The translations under genes and the position numbers were made by a program. A stretch of 64,000 nucleotides of DNA from Planctomycetia bacterium. Its GTDB lineage: Bacteria > Planctomycetota > Phycisphaerae > Phycisphaerales > SM1A02. Location of the stretch: positions 21,761 through 85,760 of the forward strand of contig SYAC01000048.1 of the NCBI GenBank assembly GCA_005787685.1. The letters run 5' to 3'. Below, piece by piece: positions 8,855 to 17,391 of this stretch. Each line of letters starts with the position of its first letter. The stretch's first letter is position 1. A model generated the notes under the pieces. The model was not told the DNA's origin and searched no databases. It saw only the letters and a program-made list of their open reading frames with translations.

Positions 8855-10309
8855 TTATGAAAGTCCCTTGACGCTCCAGCCATCGCGGTACTTAGTCTTT
8901 AAATATTGCGCGCCATTGGATTCGTTTGTAAATGTGAAATTTTTTGAGTCGTACAGTAAATCGCGATTGGCAAAGTGGCTTGCTGCCGCGCCCACGCTCA
9001 GGCTTTCGCATAACAATCCAGCAAATGGAAAGTTGGCCTCGGGAGTTGTCTTGCCAAAGCATCCATCAACCCAATGGAACCAATGATTTCGCCGTTGCAA
9101 TTGTGGTAAATCCAATTTGATAGATTTCTTTGCGTTGTCCCAAACTTGCGGCGCGTCCGACAGAGTGACTTGACCGCTGTCTTTGTCGTATTCGGGATCG
9201 AGGGGGCACAACATCACCCCTTTCTCGCCAATCACAACGCTGGCATTGCCGCGAATATCAACGCCGTCTGGGATTCCAAGCAAGGCGTTGGCGGGACGCA
9301 AACCTCCGTCATACCACATGACGGTCACGCCTTCGGCAACGGTGCGATCCGAGGCCGCGTATTTCAGCGTGATTGTTTCCTTGGTGGGAAATTGGTCATT
9401 CGTGGCGTCGGAACAATCGCAGCGCACTGATATTGGCAAACCCAAATGTGCAGCCATAAATGCGTTATCCAAAATGTGGCAACCCATGTCACCTAGCGCG
9501 CCGCACCCAAAGTCGTAGGTGCCGCGCCACATAAATGGCGCATACGCCTTGTCAACATACGGCCGCGTTGGCGCAACACCTAGCCACAAATCCCAAGCCA
9601 ACCATTGCGGAGGTTTAACCCCGCCAGTTGGCATTGGATTTCCCTGCGGCCACCAACCCATTGGTCGATCGCTCCATGCATGTATGGATTTTATTTTTCC
9701 AATAAGCCCGTCATTCAATAATTGCAATTGTTGTCTACGACCAATCATGGCGGAGCGCTGCGTTCCCATTTGTGTGACAAGTTTTGAATGTCCCTTGGCA
9801 AAATCGGCCAACATTCTGTTTTCATACGCCGAGTGCGCCAATGGCTTCTGACAATACACATGCTTTCCGATATTCATTGCACTCATGGCAACGGGCGCGT
9901 GCATATGATCGGGAGTTGATACGCACACGGCGTCAAATTTATTTCCCAGTTTGTCAAACATTTCGCGCCAATCGTTGAACCACTGTGCCTTTGGAAATTG
10001 CGCCGCGTATTTTTCCTTGCCACGTCCATCCACATCGCATAACGCGACAATGTCCACGTTTGGATGCTTGGCCAAGGCCTCTAAATCGGACTCGCCCATT
10101 CCGCCAACGGCAACCTTGGCAAGTTGCAGTCGTTGATTTGGCCCAAGTTGAAATCGCGGGTAAGAGCGCGCGGAAATAATTGGCAGCAATGGAAACGCCG
10201 CGAAGGCTGCGGCTCCGCGGATGAAGGTGCGGCGCGACGGATTCATATTTGTTAATGGGGATGGCTGGGTTGATTGCGCATTTACAATTGGCTTGGATGA
10301 TGTGCTCAT
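8855..10309 (-). CDS. Gfo/Idh/MocA-family oxidoreductase with Tat signal
   Basis: NAD(P)-dependent oxidoreductase of the glucose-fructose oxidoreductase/inositol dehydrogenase type. The N-terminus carries a twin-arginine motif (SRRTFIRGAAAF) and a hydrophobic stretch, so export through Tat is likely. The Rossmann domain starts at LAKVAVGGMGESDLEALAKH with IVALCDVDG after it; the conserved EKP-type turn is YCQKPLAHS. The C-terminal substrate domain includes DMGCHILDNAF. The open frame starts at 10309; an ATG at 10246 (MNPSRRTF) places the RR motif close to the start and is probably the true start. Planctomycetes have many secreted members, thought to act on sugars. A terminator for the gene upstream separates this gene from its leftward neighbour. 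Substrate unknown. Confidence 0.9.
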   Translation of the reverse strand: MSTSSKPIVNAQSTQPSPLTNMNPSRRTFIRGAAAFAAFPLLPIISARSYPRFQLGPNQRLQLAKVAVGGMGESDLEALAKHPNVDIVALCDVDGRGKEKYAAQFPKAQWFNDWREMFDKLGNKFDAVCVSTPDHMHAPVAMSAMNIGKHVYCQKPLAHSAYENRMLADFAKGHSKLVTQMGTQRSAMIGRRQQLQLLNDGLIGKIKSIHAWSDRPMGWWPQGNPMPTGGVKPPQWLAWDLWLGVAPTRPYVDKAYAPFMWRGTYDFGCGALGDMGCHILDNAFMAAHLGLPISVRCDCSDATNDQFPTKETITLKYAASDRTVAEGVTVMWYDGGLRPANALLGIPDGVDIRGNASVVIGEKGVMLCPLDPEYDKDSGQVTLSDAPQVWDNAKKSIKLDLPQLQRRNHWFHWVDGCFGKTTPEANFPFAGLLCESLSVGAAASHFANRDLLYDSKNFTFTNESNGAQYLKTKYRDGWSVKGLS

Positions 10310-10375
10310 GCAAAGATGCTACAAGCGCAACGAGCTCCTTCAATGCAGCGGCACAAGTTGTGCGCTCATAATTTC

Positions 10376-10410
10376 AAAAAAACCGGCGCCAAGCGTGCGC
10401 CGATTTTTGT
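10376..10410 (-). terminator. Rho-independent terminator (after the EF-hand protein gene)
   Basis: Inverted repeat CGGCGC (10384-10389) and GCGCCG (10397-10402) with a 7-base loop. On the minus strand the stem is followed by a run of T (seven A at 10376-10382 on the plus strand), which makes a good terminator for the gene ending at 10433. A shorter T-run after the stem on the plus strand could make it bidirectional. Confidence 0.8.
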
Positions 10411-10432
10411 TCCATAAATAGGTCTTGAAAAT

Positions 10433-12160
10433 TTATCCGCCAGTGCTCGCAGGTGCGGTTGCGGAGCGATTGCCGCCACCCTGACTGGCTCCTTGACCGC
10501 CGCGTTGTCCGCCGTCATCGGCTGGTCTCATCGAACGAAACATTTCGCCGCGCTCATCGCCCTCAATAATTCCATTGCCATCTTTATCCGCGGACTTGGC
10601 CATGGCGCGATTTTCTTCGGGCATATTGGCGATGGTCCAGGATCCGAACGGTCCCTGGTTGCGTCCGTCATCTCGGCCTGTTCCCTGAGGCAACATGGCA
10701 ATTTGCTCCACTGTCAGCAAGGCTTTCAAGCGCTCTACATATTTATCAGTCATGTCGCCACGCTTGGAGAGCAAGTCGTCGGCGACATCGGGATCGTTGC
10801 GTCCAAACATGCGGCCGGCTCCGCCATTCAGCAAGCCCGCAGCACGCACCGCTTGTTCTTTGAGTTGCATGGGCTCGGCTTTGCGAATGGTCTGCGCAAT
10901 TTTTTCATTCATGCCAATCAATTCCGCCATCATTGCGATTTGCATTTCGTTGATTGCCGTCAGTGTTTCTGGGGACAACCCCTCTAAAGAAAGCGCCTTT
11001 TCAAACGCACGTTGGGCGCGTGTGGGTCTATAGACGCGTGCAAAACCACTGGCCAACGCGGCTTGAGTGAAACGTGCGGCCTCTTGGGAAGGAAGCAAGC
11101 CAGCGATTGCGACTCGATATTGTTCGTTCACGTTGCGCACTGAATTGCGCAGATCAATGCCTTTGGATGCAAGTTCCTCCAAATTTTTTGCGTCGCTGTT
11201 CTGAATGGCTGTCATGACCTTGCCCTCATTTTGCGCCAAAAATTCGCTGCGCTTTTTCAAAGCCTCATCTAGGCGCAGTTCATATTCATCAAACATAGTG
11301 GCGGCGGCGGCAATTTGCTCCTTGCTTAGTCCAGCTTCATCAAGCACCGCGAACAAATTCACATTCTCGCCGCTCAAGCGGCCGCGACCCAGTAATTTTT
11401 CACGGCGCATGAATCGTTCGAATGATTCCCACATACCAACCTGATCAGGCTTTAGGGTCGTTTTGATTTCATCCATGATCTGTCGATCCAAACCTGCTTT
11501 TTGTTTGCGCCACGTTTCCGAGAGTTCATTCATTTCACCGACAATCTTGCGGGTTTGCTCGGCTTCGCCACTCGCTTCACGCTCGGCGGCCATTTGCTGT
11601 CCCATTTTATCCATCTGTTCGCGAAAAAATTGCGAACGCGCCTCGGGCGACATTTCGGTGCCGGTCTCTTTTTCAATTTGCTCTATTTCTTTTTGCATGT
11701 TCTCGCCAAAGCTTTGATAACGCTCACGCATATTTCCGCCCATAAAACTTTGGAACATGGAACGCATCAGATCTTGCTGGGACGCAGACGCTTTGTCACT
11801 GGCCTCAGTAAAGACCTCCTCATAATCCGTGATAAAAGTTTCCACCACCGTGGTTTGCGTGTCATCCAGTTTCAATTGCTGTTTGATCATCGGAACATCG
11901 CGTTTGACAATGAAAGCTTGAAATTGCTCTCGCATTTCAGTGACCGCGCCCAACGATCGACCAATACCGCCACCCATTGCACCACCCCACCGCCCACCTT
12001 GGCGACCTCCACCTTCTCTACCCTGACCTTGCTGACGATCAGGCCTTGCCTCGGCGCCAGTCGCTGGCGCACTTGACGGTGGCGAAGTTGTGGGCGGTGT
12101 TTGAGCGCTGGCAATACATGAAAATAGTATTGGAGCAACGACGAATTGAATTTTATTCAT
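10433..12160 (-). CDS. Secreted coiled-coil protein with C-terminal EF-hand
   Basis: A 575-residue exported protein. It has a signal peptide (FVVAPILFSCIASA^Q), then a Pro/Gly/Arg-rich linker, then long charged, Met- and Gln-rich helices (about residues 80-470) resembling the Spy/CpxP type with repeated LxxxQ elements (LTVEQIAML, LSKEQIAAA, LKPDQVGMW). A canonical EF-hand loop DKDGNGIIEGDE follows near the C-terminus, and then a Gly/Gln-rich tail. Calcium binding is predicted from the loop residues D1, D3, N5, G6, I8 and E12. The frame is open to a TTG at 12169, but the ATG at 12160 precedes a normal signal peptide. Such proteins are common and uncharacterised in planctomycetes. A terminator follows at 10376-10410. 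Confidence 0.8.
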   Translation of the reverse strand: MNKIQFVVAPILFSCIASAQTPPTTSPPSSAPATGAEARPDRQQGQGREGGGRQGGRWGGAMGGGIGRSLGAVTEMREQFQAFIVKRDVPMIKQQLKLDDTQTTVVETFITDYEEVFTEASDKASASQQDLMRSMFQSFMGGNMRERYQSFGENMQKEIEQIEKETGTEMSPEARSQFFREQMDKMGQQMAAEREASGEAEQTRKIVGEMNELSETWRKQKAGLDRQIMDEIKTTLKPDQVGMWESFERFMRREKLLGRGRLSGENVNLFAVLDEAGLSKEQIAAAATMFDEYELRLDEALKKRSEFLAQNEGKVMTAIQNSDAKNLEELASKGIDLRNSVRNVNEQYRVAIAGLLPSQEAARFTQAALASGFARVYRPTRAQRAFEKALSLEGLSPETLTAINEMQIAMMAELIGMNEKIAQTIRKAEPMQLKEQAVRAAGLLNGGAGRMFGRNDPDVADDLLSKRGDMTDKYVERLKALLTVEQIAMLPQGTGRDDGRNQGPFGSWTIANMPEENRAMAKSADKDGNGIIEGDERGEMFRSMRPADDGGQRGGQGASQGGGNRSATAPASTGG

Positions 12161-12197
12161 AATATTCAAACGATTGTAAGAGTTATGTATTTGCTTT

Positions 12198-12302
12198 ATT
12201 CATGAAGTTTGAGACGATTCATGAAAAAAATCTGGAATTGGTGTGGGGGAATATTGAATCTGAAGCACGCTCAATGCAAGGAATTTGGTCTTATAACCAA
12301 AT
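12198..12302. promoter_or_regulatory. Candidate operator region between divergent secreted-protein genes
   Basis: The 271-base region between the genes at 12160 (leftward) and 12432 (rightward) holds two direct copies of ATTCATGAA (12198-12206 and 12217-12225, 19 bases apart), each containing the palindrome TTCATGAA. It also holds an inverted repeat ATTTGGT-CTTATA-ACCAAAT (12283-12302). The arrangement suggests binding sites for a dimeric regulator, but no regulator is known. No clear sigma-70 promoter is visible. Confidence 0.35.
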
Positions 12303-12431
12303 AAGGAGGGATACAAGCACTTACCTCATGATTATTAATGGTCGCTTGAAGTAAATTACAACCATTATTTGAAATCTTTAGATTATTCAATCAATACCGA
12401 ACTATTTGATCGGATATTCATTGAGCGACAA

Positions 12432-14837
12432 ATGCGGATCACCCACACAAAATTCTTGCCGTTGGTCATTATCTGCATTGTTTGCATTGTTTCTGTGTCG
12501 CACGCGGGCTGGGTAGTCAAAGACAAACTCAATACGTTTCCCGCACTTGCGAAGGAGAAATTTGGATGCTCGGTTGCCACTGATGGAAACTGGCTTGCTG
12601 TTGGTGCGACAGACACCGCTATTGTTGGATTTCGCTCCACTGGCGCAGTGCATTTATTTGAAAGGGTTGGTGACCAATGGTATTTGCGACAAACACTATT
12701 TCATCCAGTTCCTAGCGCCTTTCAAGCGTTTGGAAATTCAATCGCCTTGCGAAACAATCATCTTGTCGTTGGATCGTGGGGTAGTAACAATTTTGCAGGG
12801 CGCGTATTTGTGTTCACGCTTGACGCGAATAATCGCTGGATACTTGCAACAACATTGGAAGCGAGCGACCCACAACCTAGAAAGGCCGCGTTGTTTGGCT
12901 GGAGCGTTTCACTGGATATATCCGTGGCGGGCGACGGAGTGATTGCCGTTGGACGAGTCAATGATGGAACGCTGAGCACAGGAGCTGTATATGTATTCGA
13001 AGGACGCGACGCCTCGTGGAACCAGATTGCGAAACTGGTTGTGAGCGATGGCGCCCGATCTGATCAACTTGGAACATCGGTTTCAATCCGCAACGGGACC
13101 ATTGTGGCTGGAGTTCCAAGAAGGCGCGTGGCTTATATCTTCACGCGCTCGATGTCCGGGGCAACACCATCCTGGAGTCAATCTGCCAAGCTTACGCCTT
13201 CGTTTGCGGCTATCGGGGACAATTTTGGATTCAGCGTTGCGTGCGCGGGAAATTTTGTTGCCGTTGGCGCGCCCAATCGCGCAGGACCATCCAACGAGAA
13301 TCGCGCGGGTGCCGTCACCATCTTTTATAACAATGGTGGCAATGGAACCATTTGGTTGGAAGGCTCAACATTGACCGCGCGCACAATTGTGGCAAATGAT
13401 TTATTTGGTTATTCAATTGGCGTTGCCCCAATTCCAAATTCATCCAGTGGAATTTTAGTTGCTGCTGCGCCCTCATGTGAAACACCAACCCAAAATGCAG
13501 GCGCCGCATTTTCGTTTCGGGGTTCTCAAAATTCTTGGTCAATGGACAGCTCCGATCTTTGGACAACTGCCGCAATTGCAAACCAAAACATGGGCAAGTC
13601 ATTAGCTATTTCCGCCGATGGTTCGGTTGTGGCATTAGCCACCGATGGCCCACTCAATTCGATTGGTGGAGCATTTCCGTTTCAATTTGATTTAAATTCA
13701 TCGATTGGAAACGGAACTATTGGCAACTCAACCAGTGGTGGTTCTTCAAGTGGTTCTTCTGGTGGTTCTTCTGGTGGTTCTTCTGGTGGTTCTTCTGGTG
13801 GTTCTTCTGGTGGAGACTCGGGCGGTGGTCCATCGGAAGAACCTTCTGGTGGAGATTTTGGGGCAGGTGGAAGCGTGAGATCGCTGAACTCTCTCCTGCC
13901 TTTATACAACGAAACGGGAATTGTGATCGACACTTTGGTTGTTGATAATCAAGTCAGCAGGGCTATTCATGGAATGCAAATTGCTTATGACAATACTCTT
14001 GATTCCAGTATCACAGCCACAAGCGTGCTGCTTGCCACTTATTCCGACAACTTGCGATTGTTCGCGGTGGCGGACAGCAATGGTGACGGTGGCAGCGATT
14101 TGTTATGGCAAGATAGAACCACCAACGAAATTATTTTGTGGACACGCGATGGCACGACCATAAAAACAAGAGCCGTTGTTTCATCCCCTGCCGTTGGCTT
14201 CAGCGCCGTTGCCTCATACGATGTTGAGAACGATGGAAGTGCCGCGGATATTGTGCTTGTGAATCCAGCGACCGCCACCGTGCGCGTGTTGACTATGGAC
14301 GGCACCGTGGTGTTGTCCACAACGGATTTAGCGATGCCAAGTGGCTTGTGGCGTCCCGTTCCGTTTGCTTTCATTGCCGATTCTGTTTTAATTCGCCATA
14401 CCCAAACGGGCGAACTTATGCGCATCACCATGCCGACTCGTGGCGTTGCGCAGCGCTTGATATCGGTGAGTTCGCCACCGGCAAATTATGAAATTCAAGC
14501 GATTGGCGATCTCGACGCCGATGGCCAACCCGATATCGTGGCACGCAGTAGTAGCGAAGATCAAGTTCGATTTTATATAATGAATGGAAATAACATTGCG
14601 CATACATGGACAGGAATGTTAAACGCCCAGTGGAATATTCAAGGCATTCACGACTACAACGAAGACGGCGTCAATGATTTATTGATCACTGAAAATGGGG
14701 GCAACCAAAGGGTGATTGTTCTGTATATGGCAATAAAATTATATGCCAATGATTCCATTGCAATTCCACAAATTGAAAGCAACCAATTACTTGGCCGAAT
14801 GGGAATTGGTTCAGTTGCGGGGCTAGGCGTTCGTTGA
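12432..14837 (+). CDS. Large secreted two-propeller FG-GAP protein (paralogue 2)
   Basis: An 801-residue exported protein. Signal peptide: MRITHTKFLPLVIICIVCIV followed by SVSHAG. Residues about 25-420 form FG-GAP blades (FGCSVATDGNWLAVGA, FGNSIALRNNHLVVGS, FGFSVACAGNFVAVGAPN), predicting a seven-bladed propeller. A flexible SSGG linker encoded by a 12-base tandem repeat follows (13737-13808). The C-terminal half has VCBS/FG-GAP-like calcium motifs (DSNGDGGSDLLW, DLDADGQPDIV, DYNEDGVNDLLI) and is probably a second propeller. The ATG at 12432 is chosen because it begins the signal peptide; the frame is open to a TTG at 12369. It is paralogous to the genes at 5716 and 49618. A surface or extracellular binding role is likely but unproven. 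It ends 15 bases inside the convergent MBL gene. Confidence 0.85.
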   Translation: MRITHTKFLPLVIICIVCIVSVSHAGWVVKDKLNTFPALAKEKFGCSVATDGNWLAVGATDTAIVGFRSTGAVHLFERVGDQWYLRQTLFHPVPSAFQAFGNSIALRNNHLVVGSWGSNNFAGRVFVFTLDANNRWILATTLEASDPQPRKAALFGWSVSLDISVAGDGVIAVGRVNDGTLSTGAVYVFEGRDASWNQIAKLVVSDGARSDQLGTSVSIRNGTIVAGVPRRRVAYIFTRSMSGATPSWSQSAKLTPSFAAIGDNFGFSVACAGNFVAVGAPNRAGPSNENRAGAVTIFYNNGGNGTIWLEGSTLTARTIVANDLFGYSIGVAPIPNSSSGILVAAAPSCETPTQNAGAAFSFRGSQNSWSMDSSDLWTTAAIANQNMGKSLAISADGSVVALATDGPLNSIGGAFPFQFDLNSSIGNGTIGNSTSGGSSSGSSGGSSGGSSGGSSGGSSGGDSGGGPSEEPSGGDFGAGGSVRSLNSLLPLYNETGIVIDTLVVDNQVSRAIHGMQIAYDNTLDSSITATSVLLATYSDNLRLFAVADSNGDGGSDLLWQDRTTNEIILWTRDGTTIKTRAVVSSPAVGFSAVASYDVENDGSAADIVLVNPATATVRVLTMDGTVVLSTTDLAMPSGLWRPVPFAFIADSVLIRHTQTGELMRITMPTRGVAQRLISVSSPPANYEIQAIGDLDADGQPDIVARSSSEDQVRFYIMNGNNIAHTWTGMLNAQWNIQGIHDYNEDGVNDLLITENGGNQRVIVLYMAIKLYANDSIAIPQIESNQLLGRMGIGSVAGLGVR
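13737..13808 (+). repeat. 12-base tandem repeat encoding a Ser-Gly linker
   Basis: Six units of 12 bases occur here: four near the 3' end are exact GGTGGTTCTTCT, one starts AGT instead of GGT, and the first ends in A. Each encodes Gly-Gly-Ser-Ser (or Ser-Gly-Ser-Ser). The repeat lies between the two predicted propellers. Codon use is almost identical in every unit, which points to recent expansion by slippage rather than selection on the amino acids alone. Confidence 0.92.
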
Positions 14838-15776
14838 TGCCTGGCGCAAAGCGCCTTGCAGATTCATGCGTAAAAAATATTCGCCCAAGAATTGCGCGAT
14901 GTGCCGCGAAGAAACCCCAGCCGATGCGGCTTTTGTATGCAGCCAGTCTTTGTAGACAAGCATCGCTTGCGACAGCGCTTGCTGGTATGCGTCGCTTTCA
15001 TGCCTGCCTTGGCGCAGAATTGCGGCCGATTGAACCTGCAAAAACGCACTCTCTTGCTCCAAGCGCTCTTGAACACGGTCAATAAATTTTCTTGCATTGG
15101 CGGCGTCGCTGCATTGGAGCCCGCCATGCGTGAGCCACAGATGGGTTGGGGACGCGTCGCGCAAGCGCCGCACACTGTGCATCCACGCGCTTGGATCAAA
15201 TTCGGGTGGCGGGGTTGGAATTGAAATAAAATCACTGTCGGGCACAACAATTCCAAGCGCGTCGCCAGCAAAAATATGGCGTTCATCCGCGTTCTGTAGC
15301 AACCACGCGTGGTGATGGCGAGCATGTCCGACAGTTTCAATGGCGCGAAATGAAAAACCGGCCGCAGAAATAATTTGGTCGTCCACAACAGCAAGCGCCT
15401 GCGGTTCTGGCGTTGGCCAAAGATCGCCATAGAGGCGATCAAACATTTCACCGTGTACGCGTCGGCTGCTGGCAAGCAGTTTGGTGGGATCGACCAAATG
15501 CGCCACGCCAAATGGATGAACCCACACGCGCGAATTACCCGCCGCAAAGTGACCAGCCGCGCCCGCGTGATCCAAATGGATGTGCGTGAGCAAGAGGTCC
15601 ATGATTTGAGTTGGATGCACTCCACGCTGCTCAAGTTGCGTTTCAAGAGCGGGCCATGTGGCGGCTGTGCCTGATTCAACCATGGCGAAACCCGTGGGCC
15701 CCTCCACCAGAAAAACATTCGCCGCGCCAGAAAGATTGAGGTATCCAACATCAATGGCTTGAATGTGGAAAGTCAC
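14823..15776 (-). CDS. MBL-fold metallo-hydrolase
   Basis: A 317-residue metallo-beta-lactamase-fold enzyme. The zinc-binding motif HIHLDHAG (about residue 65), a later HARHHHAW, an FAGDALG and WLTHGG supply the expected His and Asp ligands. The N-terminal GYLNLSGAANVFLVEGP is typical of glyoxalase II-like and RNase Z-like branches, and the nearest type by eye is the hydroxyacylglutathione hydrolase/Zn-dependent hydrolase group. The C-terminal helical extension (about 100 residues) resembles that of MBL enzymes acting on thioesters or lactones. It starts at a GTG (15776) with GGAGG just upstream. The substrate cannot be inferred. It lies downstream of glpD in the same direction with a 22-base gap and could be co-transcribed. 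Confidence 0.9.
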   Translation of the reverse strand: MTFHIQAIDVGYLNLSGAANVFLVEGPTGFAMVESGTAATWPALETQLEQRGVHPTQIMDLLLTHIHLDHAGAAGHFAAGNSRVWVHPFGVAHLVDPTKLLASSRRVHGEMFDRLYGDLWPTPEPQALAVVDDQIISAAGFSFRAIETVGHARHHHAWLLQNADERHIFAGDALGIVVPDSDFISIPTPPPEFDPSAWMHSVRRLRDASPTHLWLTHGGLQCSDAANARKFIDRVQERLEQESAFLQVQSAAILRQGRHESDAYQQALSQAMLVYKDWLHTKAASAGVSSRHIAQFLGEYFLRMNLQGALRQASTNA

Positions 15777-15798
15777 TGGACCTCCATGAAGAATGATT

Positions 15799-17391
15799 TC
15801 ATGTCAACAAGTAATGCCGCGCGAGTTGCGCAAAGTACGCGGTTTGCTGCGCGGCCCATGCGCGGTCGTGGCCAAGTTCATCAGCCAACACTTGCGCCAC
15901 CTCGGCGGAACACTCCATCGCGGCCTTGGCATCCAGCAATAACGAACGCGTACGGCGAGAAAGAACATCCTCAAGCGTGCGCGCCTGCTCCATGCGCGCC
16001 GCCCACGCCACCACCACCATGGCGTAGGGCAAACGCGGATGCATGGGTGCGGCAAGATTTGGCTGGGCCTTCATCAGTGCCACCAAGGCGTCGGCGTCAC
16101 TGCCATAGCAACGCAACCACTCCGGATGATGCGCGAAGGCGTCCGCATTGTGCGAGGCGCCATGCACAAGTAAATTCTCTGTTTGACACTCAGCGGTCAC
16201 AAGCGCACCGGATTTTATGGCCGCATCAATCGCATCCTCAGCCATTTTTCGATATGTGGTCCACTTGCCACCCATCACGCTGATCAAACCACTGGCGCTA
16301 GTTTGCACAACATGTTCACGGCTTACTTTTTTGCTGGCTCCACCATCTGTTCCACCAGCGTGCACCAACGGACGTTGACCCGCGAACACGCTTAACACGT
16401 CGGCGCGGGTTGGCTCGCCTTGCAAATAGCGCGCGGCGTTACGAAGAATGAACCCAATTTCCTCCTCCATTGGTTTTGGCTCAATCTCAGCCACTTTCAT
16501 GGGGGTATCCGTTGTGCCCACAATCACGCGCCCGTGCCACGGTATTACAAACAGCACGCGTCCATCATCGGTGTGGGGAACCATGATGGCCGTGTCGCCG
16601 GCAAGAAAAGATTGTGGCAACACCAAATGCACGCCTTGCGCGGGCTCAATCATGGGGGTGGCGTTGGGGTCATCCATGCGGCGAATGCTGTCGGCGAAGA
16701 TACCGGTGGCGTTCACCACCACTTTGGCGCGGATACAAATATCTTGTTGGGTTTCTTCACAGCGGCACATGGCACCAGTGGCGCGCGCGCCTTCATGAAT
16801 TACTTTTGTAACCGCCATGCGATTGGCCGCCACGGTGCCAAACTGCTGCGCGGTTTGCAGCAAGTTCACGGCCAATCGCGCGTCGTCAAACTGTCCATCG
16901 TAATACTCAATGCCACCCTGCAAATCCTGGCGCTGCACATTAGGAATTTTCTCTATGGTCTGCGCCGCTGAAAGCGTACTGCTTGCTTTCAAATTTAATT
17001 TGCCAGCCAGCGCGTCGTACAGTTTCAAGCCGGTTCCATAAAACGGGCCCTCCCACCAGGTGTAACGGGGCACAATAAAGGCCAACGGATGTACCAAGTG
17101 CGAGGCGTTCTTATGCAACAATCCCCTTTCGCGCAGCGCCTCCATGACCAAGGCAAAATCCATTTGCTCCAAATAGCGCACGCCGCCGTGCACCAACTTG
17201 GTGCTGCGGCTACTGGTTCCCTTGGCCCAATCATGCGCCTCCACCAGCGCAGTTTTGTAACCGCGATGAGCCGCATCCACCGCCGTGCCCAACCCAGTTG
17301 CACCGCCGCCAATCACAAGCACATCAAATTGTTCGCCGCCAAGTTTGCGCAGCGTGTCCATGCGTTGCTGTTGAATATTCGCCGCGCTCAT
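15799..17391 (-). CDS. glpD: Aerobic glycerol-3-phosphate dehydrogenase
   Basis: FAD-dependent, membrane-associated enzyme that oxidises sn-glycerol 3-phosphate to dihydroxyacetone phosphate and passes electrons to quinone. The FAD-binding motif is VLVIGGGATGLGTAVDAAHRG near the start (residues about 22-42), followed by the GTSSRSTKLVHGGVRYLEQ block typical of GlpD. The 530-residue length is normal. The start is set at ATG 17391, which has AAAGGAGC upstream and overlaps the glpK stop codon by four bases (ATGA), so the two genes are probably translationally coupled. With glpK it gives a two-step route from glycerol to glycolysis. No glpF facilitator or GlpR-type regulator is seen in the window. 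Confidence 0.96.
   Translation of the reverse strand: MSAANIQQQRMDTLRKLGGEQFDVLVIGGGATGLGTAVDAAHRGYKTALVEAHDWAKGTSSRSTKLVHGGVRYLEQMDFALVMEALRERGLLHKNASHLVHPLAFIVPRYTWWEGPFYGTGLKLYDALAGKLNLKASSTLSAAQTIEKIPNVQRQDLQGGIEYYDGQFDDARLAVNLLQTAQQFGTVAANRMAVTKVIHEGARATGAMCRCEETQQDICIRAKVVVNATGIFADSIRRMDDPNATPMIEPAQGVHLVLPQSFLAGDTAIMVPHTDDGRVLFVIPWHGRVIVGTTDTPMKVAEIEPKPMEEEIGFILRNAARYLQGEPTRADVLSVFAGQRPLVHAGGTDGGASKKVSREHVVQTSASGLISVMGGKWTTYRKMAEDAIDAAIKSGALVTAECQTENLLVHGASHNADAFAHHPEWLRCYGSDADALVALMKAQPNLAAPMHPRLPYAMVVVAWAARMEQARTLEDVLSRRTRSLLLDAKAAMECSAEVAQVLADELGHDRAWAAQQTAYFAQLARHYLLT

Noticed and set aside
12303..12360. Short ORF after GGAGGG in the 12161-12431 spacer
   Set aside because: The only ATG is about 18 bases from the Shine-Dalgarno-like sequence and gives eight codons.
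12369..12431. TTG-started extension of the FG-GAP gene
   Set aside because: It would put 21 polar residues before the signal peptide that begins at ATG 12432.
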